64,000 nt of DNA, from NCBI RefSeq assembly GCF_016458275.1, contig NZ_JAEMHM010000011.1, forward strand, positions 62,001 through 126,000. Direction: 5' to 3'. Below, piece after piece: positions 24,124-32,456 of the stretch; position 1 is the first letter of the stretch, and every line of letters starts with the position of its first letter. Source of the stretch: Geomesophilobacter sediminis (lineage in GTDB: Bacteria; Desulfobacterota; Desulfuromonadia; Geobacterales; Geobacteraceae). The translations under genes and the position numbers were made by a program. The notes under the pieces are model-generated. The model searched no databases and was not told the origin of the DNA. It worked only from the letters and a program-made list of their open reading frames with translations.

Positions 24124-26481
24124 ATGAACAACTTCCTTCTGCGAATTCTCATAGGTGTTTCGCTGGCATTAGCCGCCGGATGCAGCACGAGCACCGGGGT
24201 GAACGACACGGCCAGCCCTAATGCGGTTCTCTTCGCCCCCACGACGGGCACCGTGCCGCTCCCCAACATTTTGCTGACCGCCAACGCAGCGAACCCCTTC
24301 CTCAACTTTTCCGGTCTGGTTCAGCTCCGCCCGGCGGGGCGACCAATGAACCCGCAGGAGGCGATGGCGTATGTAAACCAGCGGGAGGTCGGCGGGACCA
24401 ATGCGGTATCCGGCCTCAACGCACCCATCTACATCCGGTTCAGCCGGGCCGTCCTTCCCTCCACGGTGAACAGCTCGACGGTGAAGGTGTTCCGCATCAC
24501 CCCCGGGGCCGGCGGCCTGGAGACCGCGCCCCTTTCCTTCACCGACGTCTCCGCTGCCTTCGATTACAGCTACACCGCCGGAAGCACCGACCTCCAGCTC
24601 TTCCCCAAATTCCCGCTCGAGCCGGCGACCCGCTACGTCTACGTCGTCACCGAGCGCGTCAAAGACGCGGCAACCGGCGGCAACGTCATCGGCAGCGTTT
24701 ATTTCGAGGCGCTGAAGTCGACCCTCCCGCTGGGAGGCGCCTTCGCCGCGCTGGAACCGATCCGCGCCAACGTCTACAGCGACGCCACCCACACCCAGGT
24801 CGCGCTCTCCGGCTACGCAAAGACCATGGACGACCTGATTGCCGCTGCCTCGGTCACCACCGTCACCAGCCGCAACGACATCGCCCTCATCGGGCGCTTC
24901 ATCACCACCGCCGCGGGATTCATCCCGACCGACGCCTCCGATACCTCCACCGCCATCCCCGTCGAAAGCGCGCTCCGCTCCTTTGCCGCGGGTGCCAGTC
25001 TCGGCGGGCTCCCCGGCAAGACCTGGACCAACGCCGTCACCGGTGTCGCCCACCCCACCCCCGACGCTTACTACTCGGCGGTTTTGGGAACCGCAACGAC
25101 GGCACCGGCCAGCATCACATCGGTCACCACCGGTAATATCGAAAGTGCCGATCTTTCGATGGATCCGGTAATCGTCAACGCGAATCCCGGCTCGATGGAT
25201 CTCACCGGCATCACCGGCGCGGACAATCCGGAAGCCGGAGTACTGCAACCGTTTCGTACCGGAACGCAGCTGACCGGCTTTTACCATGTGCCGCGCAACA
25301 TTCCCTTCGTCTACCTTGCGCCGACCACACCTAACGGCAGCGTGGTCATCTTCGAGCACGGCATCACCCGGCAGAAAGAGGACGTCGTCGCCGTCGCCGG
25401 CGCCCTTACCGCAGCGGGATTCGGGGTCGTCGCCATCGACCTGCCGCTGCATGGTGCCCTGGCCATCCACACCTCCTCCGACCAGTGGGGGGTCGACTTC
25501 GCCGCCCCGGGGGCACCGCTCGCCACCCGAACCAACGTCCAGCAGGCGGCCTTCAACCTGGACCGACTGGAATTCACCATCCGCACCGGCGGCTTCGCGG
25601 CCTTCGCCGGAGCCCCGCCCAGCCAGAACAGCCAGTTCAAGTACGTCGGGGTCAGCCTGGGAAGCATCGTCGGGGCCTACTACCTGGCCGGGAACACCAC
25701 CATCGGGAGCAGCCCCCTCTATTCCCAAACCACCCTTAACGCGGACATGAAAGGGCTCCTGAGCGTGCCGGGGGGACGGCTGGCCTACCTGTTCAAGGAC
25801 AGCCCCTCCTTCGGGGCGAGCCTCAACGCGGGCTTGGCGCAGCGCGGCATCATCGCGGGGACGCCAACCTATCTGCAGTTCTTCCTGCTTACCCAGTCGG
25901 TGATCGATCCGGTCGATCCGGCGACGATGACCACGCCGCTTGCATTCGGGCTCCCTTCACGGCTGTCCGGGCGGCTCCTGATGCAGGAGGCCACCACGAC
26001 CAGTTTCAGCAGCTCCGGCACCGCCTTGAACGGCGACCAGGTCATCCCCAATTTCTACACGCGCTACTTCGGCAACGCCCTTGGCGGGCGCGGCGTGCTC
26101 GGTGCAGGTTTCGACGTGGCGCCCGGTTTTGCCCAGGTTACCTATGCCAACGGAAGCCTCCCGGTGCTTTTCATGCTCAACACGAACGGTACGCCGAAAA
26201 CCGCCGCCCCGGCTATAAGTGCGGCGGCGACCGGGCCGACCGAGGGCTATTTCCAGTTCAACCAGTCCGATGTCACCCACAGCTTCCTGATCGATGCGGT
26301 GCACTCGCCGGTGAGCATCCAGTTGGGACAGAGACAGATGATCTACTTCTTGACGACGGGGTTGGTGATCGACCCGACGGTCGTCTCACAGACCTTGCCG
26401 AAGACGACGGTTGCCCTGCCGAAGGAGGCAATCGGTGCGGTCCGGGTGCCGCGGACGATGAAGATCCTGGGAGGTCGGTGA
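24124..26481 (+). CDS. VolA/Pla-1/cef-type surface lipoprotein lipase
   Basis: This 785-residue protein has a lipoprotein signal (lipobox LAAGC, Cys near 19). A beta-rich N-terminal region of about 370 residues has an Ig-like segment (IYIRFSRAVLPSTVNSSTV). It is followed by an alpha/beta-hydrolase domain with an oxyanion-side EHGITRQKEDV segment, the nucleophile elbow GVSLG (Ser511) and a late His in FNQSDVTHSF. The layout matches the VolA/Pla-1/cef extracellular lipase family. In Vibrio cholerae VolA is a surface lysophospholipase encoded beside a FadL, and the same pairing occurs here. ATG codons at 24121 and 24124 are both possible after AGGAGG. Confidence 0.9.
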   Translation: MNNFLLRILIGVSLALAAGCSTSTGVNDTASPNAVLFAPTTGTVPLPNILLTANAANPFLNFSGLVQLRPAGRPMNPQEAMAYVNQREVGGTNAVSGLNAPIYIRFSRAVLPSTVNSSTVKVFRITPGAGGLETAPLSFTDVSAAFDYSYTAGSTDLQLFPKFPLEPATRYVYVVTERVKDAATGGNVIGSVYFEALKSTLPLGGAFAALEPIRANVYSDATHTQVALSGYAKTMDDLIAAASVTTVTSRNDIALIGRFITTAAGFIPTDASDTSTAIPVESALRSFAAGASLGGLPGKTWTNAVTGVAHPTPDAYYSAVLGTATTAPASITSVTTGNIESADLSMDPVIVNANPGSMDLTGITGADNPEAGVLQPFRTGTQLTGFYHVPRNIPFVYLAPTTPNGSVVIFEHGITRQKEDVVAVAGALTAAGFGVVAIDLPLHGALAIHTSSDQWGVDFAAPGAPLATRTNVQQAAFNLDRLEFTIRTGGFAAFAGAPPSQNSQFKYVGVSLGSIVGAYYLAGNTTIGSSPLYSQTTLNADMKGLLSVPGGRLAYLFKDSPSFGASLNAGLAQRGIIAGTPTYLQFFLLTQSVIDPVDPATMTTPLAFGLPSRLSGRLLMQEATTTSFSSSGTALNGDQVIPNFYTRYFGNALGGRGVLGAGFDVAPGFAQVTYANGSLPVLFMLNTNGTPKTAAPAISAAATGPTEGYFQFNQSDVTHSFLIDAVHSPVSIQLGQRQMIYFLTTGLVIDPTVVSQTLPKTTVALPKEAIGAVRVPRTMKILGGR

Positions 26482-26509
26482 CGGGCGGTCGGAGGGGAGG
26501 GAGAGAACC

Positions 26510-27133
26510 ATGCAGCGCTATACGGAAGATTTCCCAGAACTCTTGCATGGGCTCAAGCTGGAAACCCTGGAGAAGGAACCCAATGCCGTCTTCGGGCTTT
26601 CCCGTGAGCTCAGGTTCAACTATTTCAACCCCGGCTGGTTTGCCTTTGCCGGTGAGAACGGCGGGGAGCCCGGCCTCAGCCAGCGCTTCCCGTTGGGCAG
26701 CCCGATCGGCAATGCCATGGCAGGGAAGGCGCAGGAATATTACCTGGACGTGTATGGCACCCTGCTGCGCACCGGGCTCGTGTGGCACCACGACTACGAG
26801 TGCTCCAGCGCACAGCGGCTGAGAATCTTCCACCAATCGGTCTATCCGCTGCATGACCGTCAGGGACTCATCGTCGTCAACAGCCTTGTTGAAGAGCATC
26901 CCCACGACCCGGTGTTCCGCGATGCCAACCTTCCAGAGGGGACGCTGTACACCGGGGAAAACGGGTACATATCCCAGTGCAGCAACTGCCGCCGGGTGCA
27001 GCGGGTGCAGCATCCCGAAATATGGGATTGGGTCCCGGCCTGGGTGGAGAAGATGCCGGGGAATACCAGCCATACCTTCTGCGACATCTGCTTCGACTAT
27101 TATTTGCGGCAGCGGCCGGTCGAGGTGGATTGA
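26510..27133 (+). CDS. PAS-like protein with C-terminal four-cysteine knuckle
   Basis: This 207-residue soluble protein starts after GGAGGGAGAG, 28 bases behind the lipase stop, so it is probably co-transcribed. The N-terminal 140 residues resemble a PAS fold (VFGLSRELRFNYFNPGW, HQSVYPLHDRQGLIVVNSL). The tail has Cys157, Cys160, Cys191 and Cys194 in CSNC-x30-CDIC with an intervening IWDWVPAWVEK and SH. This is the CxxCK.xR...W...SHGxCPxC module found at the end of many bacterial signalling PAS proteins, and it is probably metal-binding. It lacks any kinase, cyclase or DNA-binding domain. The role is unknown, and sensing linked to lipid uptake is only a guess from position. Confidence 0.8.
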   Translation: MQRYTEDFPELLHGLKLETLEKEPNAVFGLSRELRFNYFNPGWFAFAGENGGEPGLSQRFPLGSPIGNAMAGKAQEYYLDVYGTLLRTGLVWHHDYECSSAQRLRIFHQSVYPLHDRQGLIVVNSLVEEHPHDPVFRDANLPEGTLYTGENGYISQCSNCRRVQRVQHPEIWDWVPAWVEKMPGNTSHTFCDICFDYYLRQRPVEVD

Positions 27134-27927
27134 CCGCTTTGCCGCGCGTACTGGCCCGGCGGCGCCCCGAGCGCCTGCCGGAACATCTCGATGAACGCGC
27201 TCAGGCTCTGGTAGCCAAGATCGAAGGCGACCGTGGTGACCGATTCGCCGCGATCGAGCCGGTCGAGCGCCGTCTGCAGCAAGAGCCTTTTCCTCCAGGC
27301 CCCGTAACTCAGTCCCGTCTCCCGTTGGAACAGGCGGGAGAGCGTCCGCACGCTCGCCCCGGCCACCGCCGCCCACGCCTCGATTTCCCGCCGATCCCCC
27401 GGCTCCCGCAACAGGGCCTCCATCACCCGCAGCAACCGCTCGTCGCGCCCCATCGGCAGATGCAGCGGCGTCTTCTCGGCGCAAGCCAGCTCATCCAGGA
27501 CCACCATCATAAGCCGCCACGGCGGCGTCTCCGGTCGGTAATCGTCGCCAACCTCGACCGCCCGCACGATGAGTTCGCGCAGCAGCGGTGAGACCTTGAG
27601 CACCGCGCACTCCACAGGCAAGGCCGCGGTCCGCGAGGGATCGACGAAGAGGTTGCGCAGGGAGACGTCGCCGGGGAAATAGACCTCATGATCGACCTCG
27701 GGAGGCACCCACACCCCCTGCGAGGGGGGGACCACCCAGACGTCACGGCGGCAGACGACCCGCATCACTCCGGAGCTCGCGTAGATGAACTGTCCCCGCG
27801 GATGAGCGTGGGGGGCGGCGCAGCCGGCGCGGCTGACCTCCATGGCAAACGGGATGATGGGCAAGGCCGGGTCGACCCGGTAGCCGATCTCGATCGGCGC
27901 CAACTTTGGCAGGTTATCGACAGTCAT
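27100..27927 (-). CDS. AraC family transcriptional regulator
   Basis: This 275-residue protein has an N-terminal cupin-type ligand-binding domain (HAHPRGQFIYASSGVMRV, VWVPPEVDHEVYFPG, about 40-100). The C-terminal AraC double helix-turn-helix (about 175-265) includes AWAAVAGASVRTLSRLFQRE and VAFDLGYQSLSAFIEMFRQ. The cupin half is of the AraC_binding type seen in small-molecule-responsive regulators. Its 3' end overlaps the convergent PAS-like gene by 34 bases. The start at 27927 begins the conserved domain, and a 33-residue upstream extension lacks features. The target is unknown. Confidence 0.93.
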   Translation of the reverse strand: MTVDNLPKLAPIEIGYRVDPALPIIPFAMEVSRAGCAAPHAHPRGQFIYASSGVMRVVCRRDVWVVPPSQGVWVPPEVDHEVYFPGDVSLRNLFVDPSRTAALPVECAVLKVSPLLRELIVRAVEVGDDYRPETPPWRLMMVVLDELACAEKTPLHLPMGRDERLLRVMEALLREPGDRREIEAWAAVAGASVRTLSRLFQRETGLSYGAWRKRLLLQTALDRLDRGESVTTVAFDLGYQSLSAFIEMFRQALGAPPGQYARQSGQSTSTGRCRK

Positions 27928-28027
27928 TGGCCATATATAGCAAGACGGCCACCCCCCTGACAAGGTATATTCGCGGCACTTAGACAACGGCAAGTGAGCT
28001 GACACCGAGACGACCGGACTTTTCACG

Positions 28028-28103
28028 GTGGGAGTGCCTTCCCGGCGCGAATAAGAACCGATGACGCCGCCTTCGGCGGTTCGCGCCTGAAAAGGCCCTC
28101 ACA
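28028..28103. repeat. REP-like element, family B, diverged pair
   Basis: GTGGGAGTGCCTTCCCGGC plus GCGA is followed by a CCGCCTTCGGCGG inner hairpin and an inverted copy ending GCCCTCACAC. Several mismatches show that it is an older copy. Confidence 0.82.
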
Positions 28104-28167
28104 CAGGATCGGATGGGCGGATCCTATGAAATCCCCGGAAGCGGTTCCCAATTACCTTGGAGGAAAC

Positions 28168-28935
28168 ATGACCAACAGCGCACATCAAGACCTGATCATC
28201 GACCAATTTTCCCGGCAGGCGATTCCGTTTGCCAAGATCCCCGGGCACCACGACTCGGTGCAGCTCTTGATCGAAATGGTCGGCGCGGGTCCCGACGACA
28301 CGGTGCTCGATGTCGCCTGCGGACCCGGCATCGTGGCCAGCGAATTCGCCCGCCGGAGCAAGGCGGTCACCGGCATCGACCTCACCCCGGCGATGATCGA
28401 ACAGGCCAAACGGCACCAGCAGGAGCAGGGGCTGACGAATCTCGCATGGGAGTTGGGCGACATCGGGCGGCTCCCCTTTGCCGACGACTCCTTTTCCATC
28501 GTGGTGACCCGCTACAGTTTCCATCACCTCTTGCACCCCGCGCAGGCGCTTGCCGAAATGATCCGGGTCTGTCGCCCCGGCGGGCGAGTGTTGGTTGCCG
28601 ACGTGGCGCTCCCCCCGGAGAAGGCTGCGGCCTACGACCGCTTGGAGATCCTGCGCGACCCGTCGCATACCCACGCCCTTACCGTTCCGGAATTCGAGGC
28701 CCTCTTTGCCGGCTCTGGCCTCGTCGACTGCCGCCAAGCCGCCTACGGTGTTGAACTCAAACTGGAGGCGACCTTGAAGGCATCGTTTCCCAAGGAAGGG
28801 GACGAGGAAAAGGTCCGGGAACTGGTGAGCTTTGACATCGGCACGGACGCCCTCGGCATCGCCGCCCGGCGCGAGGAGGGAGAGGTCGTCTACACCGTGC
28901 CGATTGCGGTCTTGGCCGGGGACAAAGCCAGGTGA
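28168..28935 (+). CDS. Class I SAM-dependent methyltransferase (UbiE/Methyltransf_11-like)
   Basis: This 255-residue protein has a SAM-binding motif VLDVACGPGIVASEFA (about 48-63), an acidic VTGIDLTPAM, and the post-motif SFHHLLHPAQALAEMIRVCRPGG typical of the UbiE/Methyltransf_11 group. The substrate is unknown. The start follows a clear TTGGAGG. It is flanked on both sides by REP-like elements and stands as a single-gene unit. Confidence 0.9.
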   Translation: MTNSAHQDLIIDQFSRQAIPFAKIPGHHDSVQLLIEMVGAGPDDTVLDVACGPGIVASEFARRSKAVTGIDLTPAMIEQAKRHQQEQGLTNLAWELGDIGRLPFADDSFSIVVTRYSFHHLLHPAQALAEMIRVCRPGGRVLVADVALPPEKAAAYDRLEILRDPSHTHALTVPEFEALFAGSGLVDCRQAAYGVELKLEATLKASFPKEGDEEKVRELVSFDIGTDALGIAARREEGEVVYTVPIAVLAGDKAR

Positions 28936-28946
28936 GGTCCGTCTAT

Positions 28947-28970
28947 GTAGGAGCGACATTCTTGTCGCGA
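28947..28970. repeat. REP-like element, family A, single copy
   Basis: One forward copy of the 24-base family A unit begins 12 bases after the methyltransferase stop. Confidence 0.88.
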
Positions 28971-29008
28971 TCACTCTCTTTAGAATCGGCACGGTAGCTG
29001 CCTACCCT

Positions 29009-29089
29009 GTGGGAGCGCCTTTCCAGGCGCGAAAAACCGCAATCGCTGTCACCGCCTGCGGCGGATCGCGCCAGAAATGGCGCTCCCAC
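29009..29089. repeat. REP-like element, family B, inverted pair
   Basis: GTGGGAGCGCCTTTCCAGGC plus GCGA is followed by an inner CCGCCTGCGGCGG hairpin and an inverted copy ending AAATGGCGCTCCCAC. Confidence 0.9.
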
Positions 29090-29195
29090 AGTACAGCGAT
29101 TTATCTACCCTCTGCATCAGACCTGAGCCTTTTTACATCCCCCGTGAAGGGCTCTCCCCGCTTCCCTTTTCCAAACAACCTCCCGAACTTAGCTC

Positions 29196-29243
29196 TCGAC
29201 AAAATGAAGTTTTTAAAATATATTCCCGGATACTGTATACAAT
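29196..29243 (+). promoter_or_regulatory. Fumarase promoter with TGTATACAAT operator
   Basis: TCGACA (29196-29201) and TATATT (29219-29224) are 17 bases apart, giving a transcription start near 29231. The palindromic core TGTATACA (29234-29241, in TGTATACAAT) overlaps or follows the start. This resembles GntR-family operators. The same ten bases occur at 15253-15262. A leader of about 130 bases follows before the fumarase ATG. Confidence 0.6.
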
Positions 29244-29366
29244 CTCCCGCCGGATTCGGGCCCCCGTCGTAACAGGTCGTAACCATGGGACTTGTTGCTG
29301 CGAACCGGGATCGGTCCGGAGGTTCAGAGTTAGTAACAACTAAACCAGCAAAGGAGAACAGAACCG

Positions 29367-30992
29367 ATGGCTACCCCTGAATTCAAGTACCAGGAGACTT
29401 ATCCCTTAGGGCCGGACAGCACCAAGTACCGCCTCGTCCCGGACTCCCAGAAGTACGTCAGCGTGGTCCAGTTCGAAGGTCAGGAAGTGCTCAAGGTGGA
29501 TCCCGAGGCGCTGACCGTTGCCGCCAACCAGGCGATGAGGGACCTCTCCTTCATGCTGCGCCCGGAGCACAACGAAATGGTCGCCAAGATCCTCTCCGAC
29601 CCGGAAGCCTCCCAGAACGACAAAGGGGTCGCTCTCGCGTTTTTACGCAACGCCGAGGTCGCTGCGAAGTTCGAGCTCCCGATCTGCCAGGACACCGGCA
29701 CCGCCATCGTGATGGGCAAAAAGGGCCAGGCAGTCTGGACCGGCGCCAATGACGAGGAGTTCCTTTCCAAAGGGGTCTACCGGACCTACACCGAGGAGAA
29801 CCTCCGCTACTCCCAGACCATCGCGCTGGACATGTACAAAGAAGCCAACACCGGCACCAACCTCCCGGCGCAGATCGACCTCTACGCCACCAAGGGGGCC
29901 GAGTACAAGTTCCTCTTCATGGCCAAAGGGGGCGGCTCCGCCAACAAGACCTATCTCTACCAGGAGACCAAGGCGCTCCTCAACCCGGACAGCCTGGTGA
30001 AGTTCCTGGTTGCCAAGATGAAGACGCTGGGGACCGCGGCCTGCCCGCCGTATCACCTGGCCTTCGCCATCGGCGGCACCAGCGCCGAGACCTGCCTCAA
30101 GACCGTCAAGCTCGCCAGCGCCAAGTACTACGACAACCTGCCGACCACCGGCAACGAAGGCGGCCAGGCGTTCCGTGACGTCGAGCTCGAGCAGAAGCTC
30201 CTCAAGGCAGCCCAGGAAAGCGGGATCGGCGCCCAGTTCGGCGGCAAGTACTTCGCCCACGACGTCCGCATCGTCCGTCTCCCCCGCCACGGCGCTTCCT
30301 GCCCGGTCGGCATGGGCGTTTCCTGCTCCGCGGACCGCAACATCAAGGCCAAGATCAACAAGGAAGGGATCTGGATCGAGCAGCTCGACGAAAACCCGGG
30401 CCGCCTGATCCCCGAGAAGTTCCGCGGCAAGCACGAGCACGGCGTGAAGATCGACCTCAACAAGCCGATGACCGAGATCCTCGCCGAGCTGACCAAGTAC
30501 CCGGTCGCCACCCCGCTGCTCCTCACCGGGACCATCGTGGTCGGCCGCGACATCGCTCACGCGAAGTTCAAGGAGCTCCTCGACGCCGGCAAGCCGCTCC
30601 CCGACTACCTCAAGAACCACCCGATCTACTACGCGGGCCCGGCCAAGACCCCGAAAGGGAAGCCGTCCGGCTCCTTCGGTCCGACCACGGCCGGCCGCAT
30701 GGACTCCTACGTCGACCTGCTCCAGGCCGCCGGCGGCTCCATGGTCATGATCGCCAAGGGTAACCGCAGCCAGCAGGTCACCGACGCCTGCGCCAAGCAC
30801 AAAGGCTTCTACCTCGGCTCCATCGGCGGCCCGGCCGCCATCCTTGCCGAGGAGAACATCAAGAAGGTCGAGTGCATCGACTACCCCGAACTCGGCATGG
30901 AAGCCGTCTGGAAAATCGAAGTCGAGAACTTCCCCGCCTTCATCCTGGTTGACGACAAAGGCAACGACTTCTTCAAACAGCTCGGCATCTAA
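29367..30992 (+). CDS. fumA: Class I fumarate hydratase ([4Fe-4S])
   Basis: This 541-residue cytoplasmic TCA-cycle enzyme interconverts fumarate and malate. Its length and the segments [61 protein letters not shown] and the C-terminal [14 protein letters not shown] identify the dimeric, oxygen-sensitive class I family. Cys in ICQDTG, ACPP and the SCPVG region are candidate cluster ligands. AAAGGAGAA precedes the ATG. It is monocistronic, with its own promoter and a strong terminator. Confidence 0.96.
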   Translation: MATPEFKYQETYPLGPDSTKYRLVPDSQKYVSVVQFEGQEVLKVDPEALTVAANQAMRDLSFMLRPEHNEMVAKILSDPEASQNDKGVALAFLRNAEVAAKFELPICQDTGTAIVMGKKGQAVWTGANDEEFLSKGVYRTYTEENLRYSQTIALDMYKEANTGTNLPAQIDLYATKGAEYKFLFMAKGGGSANKTYLYQETKALLNPDSLVKFLVAKMKTLGTAACPPYHLAFAIGGTSAETCLKTVKLASAKYYDNLPTTGNEGGQAFRDVELEQKLLKAAQESGIGAQFGGKYFAHDVRIVRLPRHGASCPVGMGVSCSADRNIKAKINKEGIWIEQLDENPGRLIPEKFRGKHEHGVKIDLNKPMTEILAELTKYPVATPLLLTGTIVVGRDIAHAKFKELLDAGKPLPDYLKNHPIYYAGPAKTPKGKPSGSFGPTTAGRMDSYVDLLQAAGGSMVMIAKGNRSQQVTDACAKHKGFYLGSIGGPAAILAEENIKKVECIDYPELGMEAVWKIEVENFPAFILVDDKGNDFFKQLGI

Positions 30993-31016
30993 TCAACCGA
31001 GCCTGGTAGAATGACA

Positions 31017-31054
31017 AAAGCCCCCGGCCGCTTCGGCAGCCGGGGGCTTTTTTT
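31017..31054 (+). terminator. Rho-independent terminator of fumarase gene
   Basis: A perfect 12-bp stem, AAAGCCCCCGGC (31017-31028) with GCCGGGGGCTTT (31039-31050), is followed by seven T. Confidence 0.95.
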
Positions 31055-31128
31055 GTTTCCACGGTGATTCCCTCCTAATCGACCCACGCCGTCAGCCCTG
31101 CTCCTCGCAGAAAGAGAGCGTTCACCCT

Positions 31129-31209
31129 GTGGGAGCGCCTTTCCAGGCGCGATCCGCCGAAGGCGGTGACAGCATTTGCGGTGCCTCACACCAAGAAAGG
31201 TGCTCCCAC
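31129..31209. repeat. REP-like element, family B, inverted pair
   Basis: GTGGGAGCGCCTTTCCAGGC plus GCGA is followed by an inner CCGCCGAAGGCGG hairpin and a diverged inverted copy ending AAGGTGCTCCCAC. Confidence 0.88.
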
Positions 31210-31242
31210 ATTAGGTTTCGCCCCATGGCTTCTGTCTGAGAT

Positions 31243-31947
31243 TCACTTGAGAATGTTGGGAAGCAACGAGGCCGCCAGGACGTTCAGCACGCCGACCAGG
31301 ACCATGACCAGTCCGGCAATGGCGCCCACCTCGCGGTCGATCTGATAGGCCTTGGCAGTGCCGGCACCATGGGCCCCCATGCCGAGCAGGGCGCCACGCG
31401 CCAGGGAGGACCGAAGCGGCAGGATGGTCAGGACCATCTCGCCGATGATTGCCCCAAAGACACCGGTGATCACCACGAATACCGCAGTGAGGGCCGGAGT
31501 GCCGCCGATGTCTCCGGAAACGATCATGGCAAAAGGGGTGCTCAGGGAGCGGGGGAGCAAACTCAGGCGCACGCTGTCGTCCAGGCCGAACAGCGTTGCC
31601 AGTCCCCAGGAAGAAAGCATCGAGGTGGCGCTTCCCACCAGCATGCCGACCACCAGCAGCAACCAGTAGCGGCGGATCAACGGCCACTGCTCGAAGATCG
31701 GCACGGCGAATGACACCGTGGCGGGCGCAAGCAGGGCAACCAGCCAGTGCGTTCCCCGGATGTACTCCCCGTAGGTCACCCGAAAAGCGAGTGCCACCAC
31801 GACGAGCAGCAGCGGCGCCAATAATAAAGGAGAGGACCACCAACGCGGAAAGCGGCGGTGGACCATCTTCCCTGCGAAATAGAGGGCTATGGTAACCGCC
31901 GACCAGGCCAGGGCCGGCAGCACAACATCAATCGATGGCAGGTACAT
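31243..31947 (-). CDS. lrgB: LrgB/CidB family membrane protein
   Basis: This 234-residue polytopic protein of six to seven predicted helices carries the LrgB signatures FAVPIFEQWPLIRRYW, LLPRSLSTPFAM and the C-terminal MGAHGAGTAKAYQ. LrgB works with the holin-like LrgA to modulate murein hydrolase export or, in some bacteria, pyruvate or glycolate transport. Its start lies inside the end of the upstream lrgA-type gene (20-base overlap), so the pair is one operon. A divergent LysR regulator lies upstream. Confidence 0.93.
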   Translation of the reverse strand: MYLPSIDVVLPALAWSAVTIALYFAGKMVHRRFPRWWSSPLLLAPLLLVVVALAFRVTYGEYIRGTHWLVALLAPATVSFAVPIFEQWPLIRRYWLLLVVGMLVGSATSMLSSWGLATLFGLDDSVRLSLLPRSLSTPFAMIVSGDIGGTPALTAVFVVITGVFGAIIGEMVLTILPLRSSLARGALLGMGAHGAGTAKAYQIDREVGAIAGLVMVLVGVLNVLAASLLPNILK

Positions 31948-32350
31948 GATCTTCCCCGGAAACTTTGATTCGATAGAAGGCGTCGATGACGCCTGCGGTG
32001 ACGATCATCACCAGGCAGGTGCTGGTAAGGATCACGAGCAGGATCTTCACCCCCTGCAGGCCGAAAAGCTCCGGATGGTCCAGCACCGCCATCACCGCGG
32101 GAACGAAGAAAAGGAGCATCTCGGCCAAAAACCAGGAGGCGCCGCGGCGCACCGAGCAGACGCTGAGCCGCTTGGTCCCCAGCAGGGCCAGCAGGATGAA
32201 GAGCCCGGCGATGGCACCGGGAAGGGGCAGCCGGGTCAAGCGCACGACCAGCTCTCCCACCTGCCACAACGCCAGCAACAGCAAGATCTGCAGCACGGCG
32301 CTTGCGCGAAAATGGCGTCGCCAGGTGGCGACGGTACGGTACCGGTTCAT
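31928..32350 (-). CDS. lrgA: LrgA/CidA family holin-like protein
   Basis: This 140-residue protein has four predicted membrane helices and the family core LPLPGAIAGLFILLALL followed by WFLAEMLLFFVPAVMAVL. It is the holin-like partner of LrgB. The start at 32350 follows a GGGGGA and lies at the edge of the divergent promoter region. In-frame residues upstream would run into the regulator gene and are rejected. Confidence 0.92.
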   Translation of the reverse strand: MNRYRTVATWRRHFRASAVLQILLLLALWQVGELVVRLTRLPLPGAIAGLFILLALLGTKRLSVCSVRRGASWFLAEMLLFFVPAVMAVLDHPELFGLQGVKILLVILTSTCLVMIVTAGVIDAFYRIKVSGEDHVPAID

Positions 32351-32405
32351 TGGCTTGTTCCCCCTGCTTAACAAATGTATTTGAAGTATAGGGCCGCGAC
32401 GTGCT

Positions 32406-32451
32406 ATTCGTAAAATGAATTTTTCGACTTCATCTAATTCCAAAAAGGAAT
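32406..32451. promoter_or_regulatory. Two LysR-type boxes between lrgA and lysR genes
   Basis: Two dyads of identical form ATTC-N7-GAAT lie at 32406-32420 and 32437-32451. Each fits the T-N11-A LysR rule, and their centres are 31 bp apart (about three helical turns). The second overlaps the ribosome site of the LysR gene, which suggests autorepression. The first is placed to control lrgAB. Confidence 0.72.
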
Positions 32452-32456
32452 ATTTC

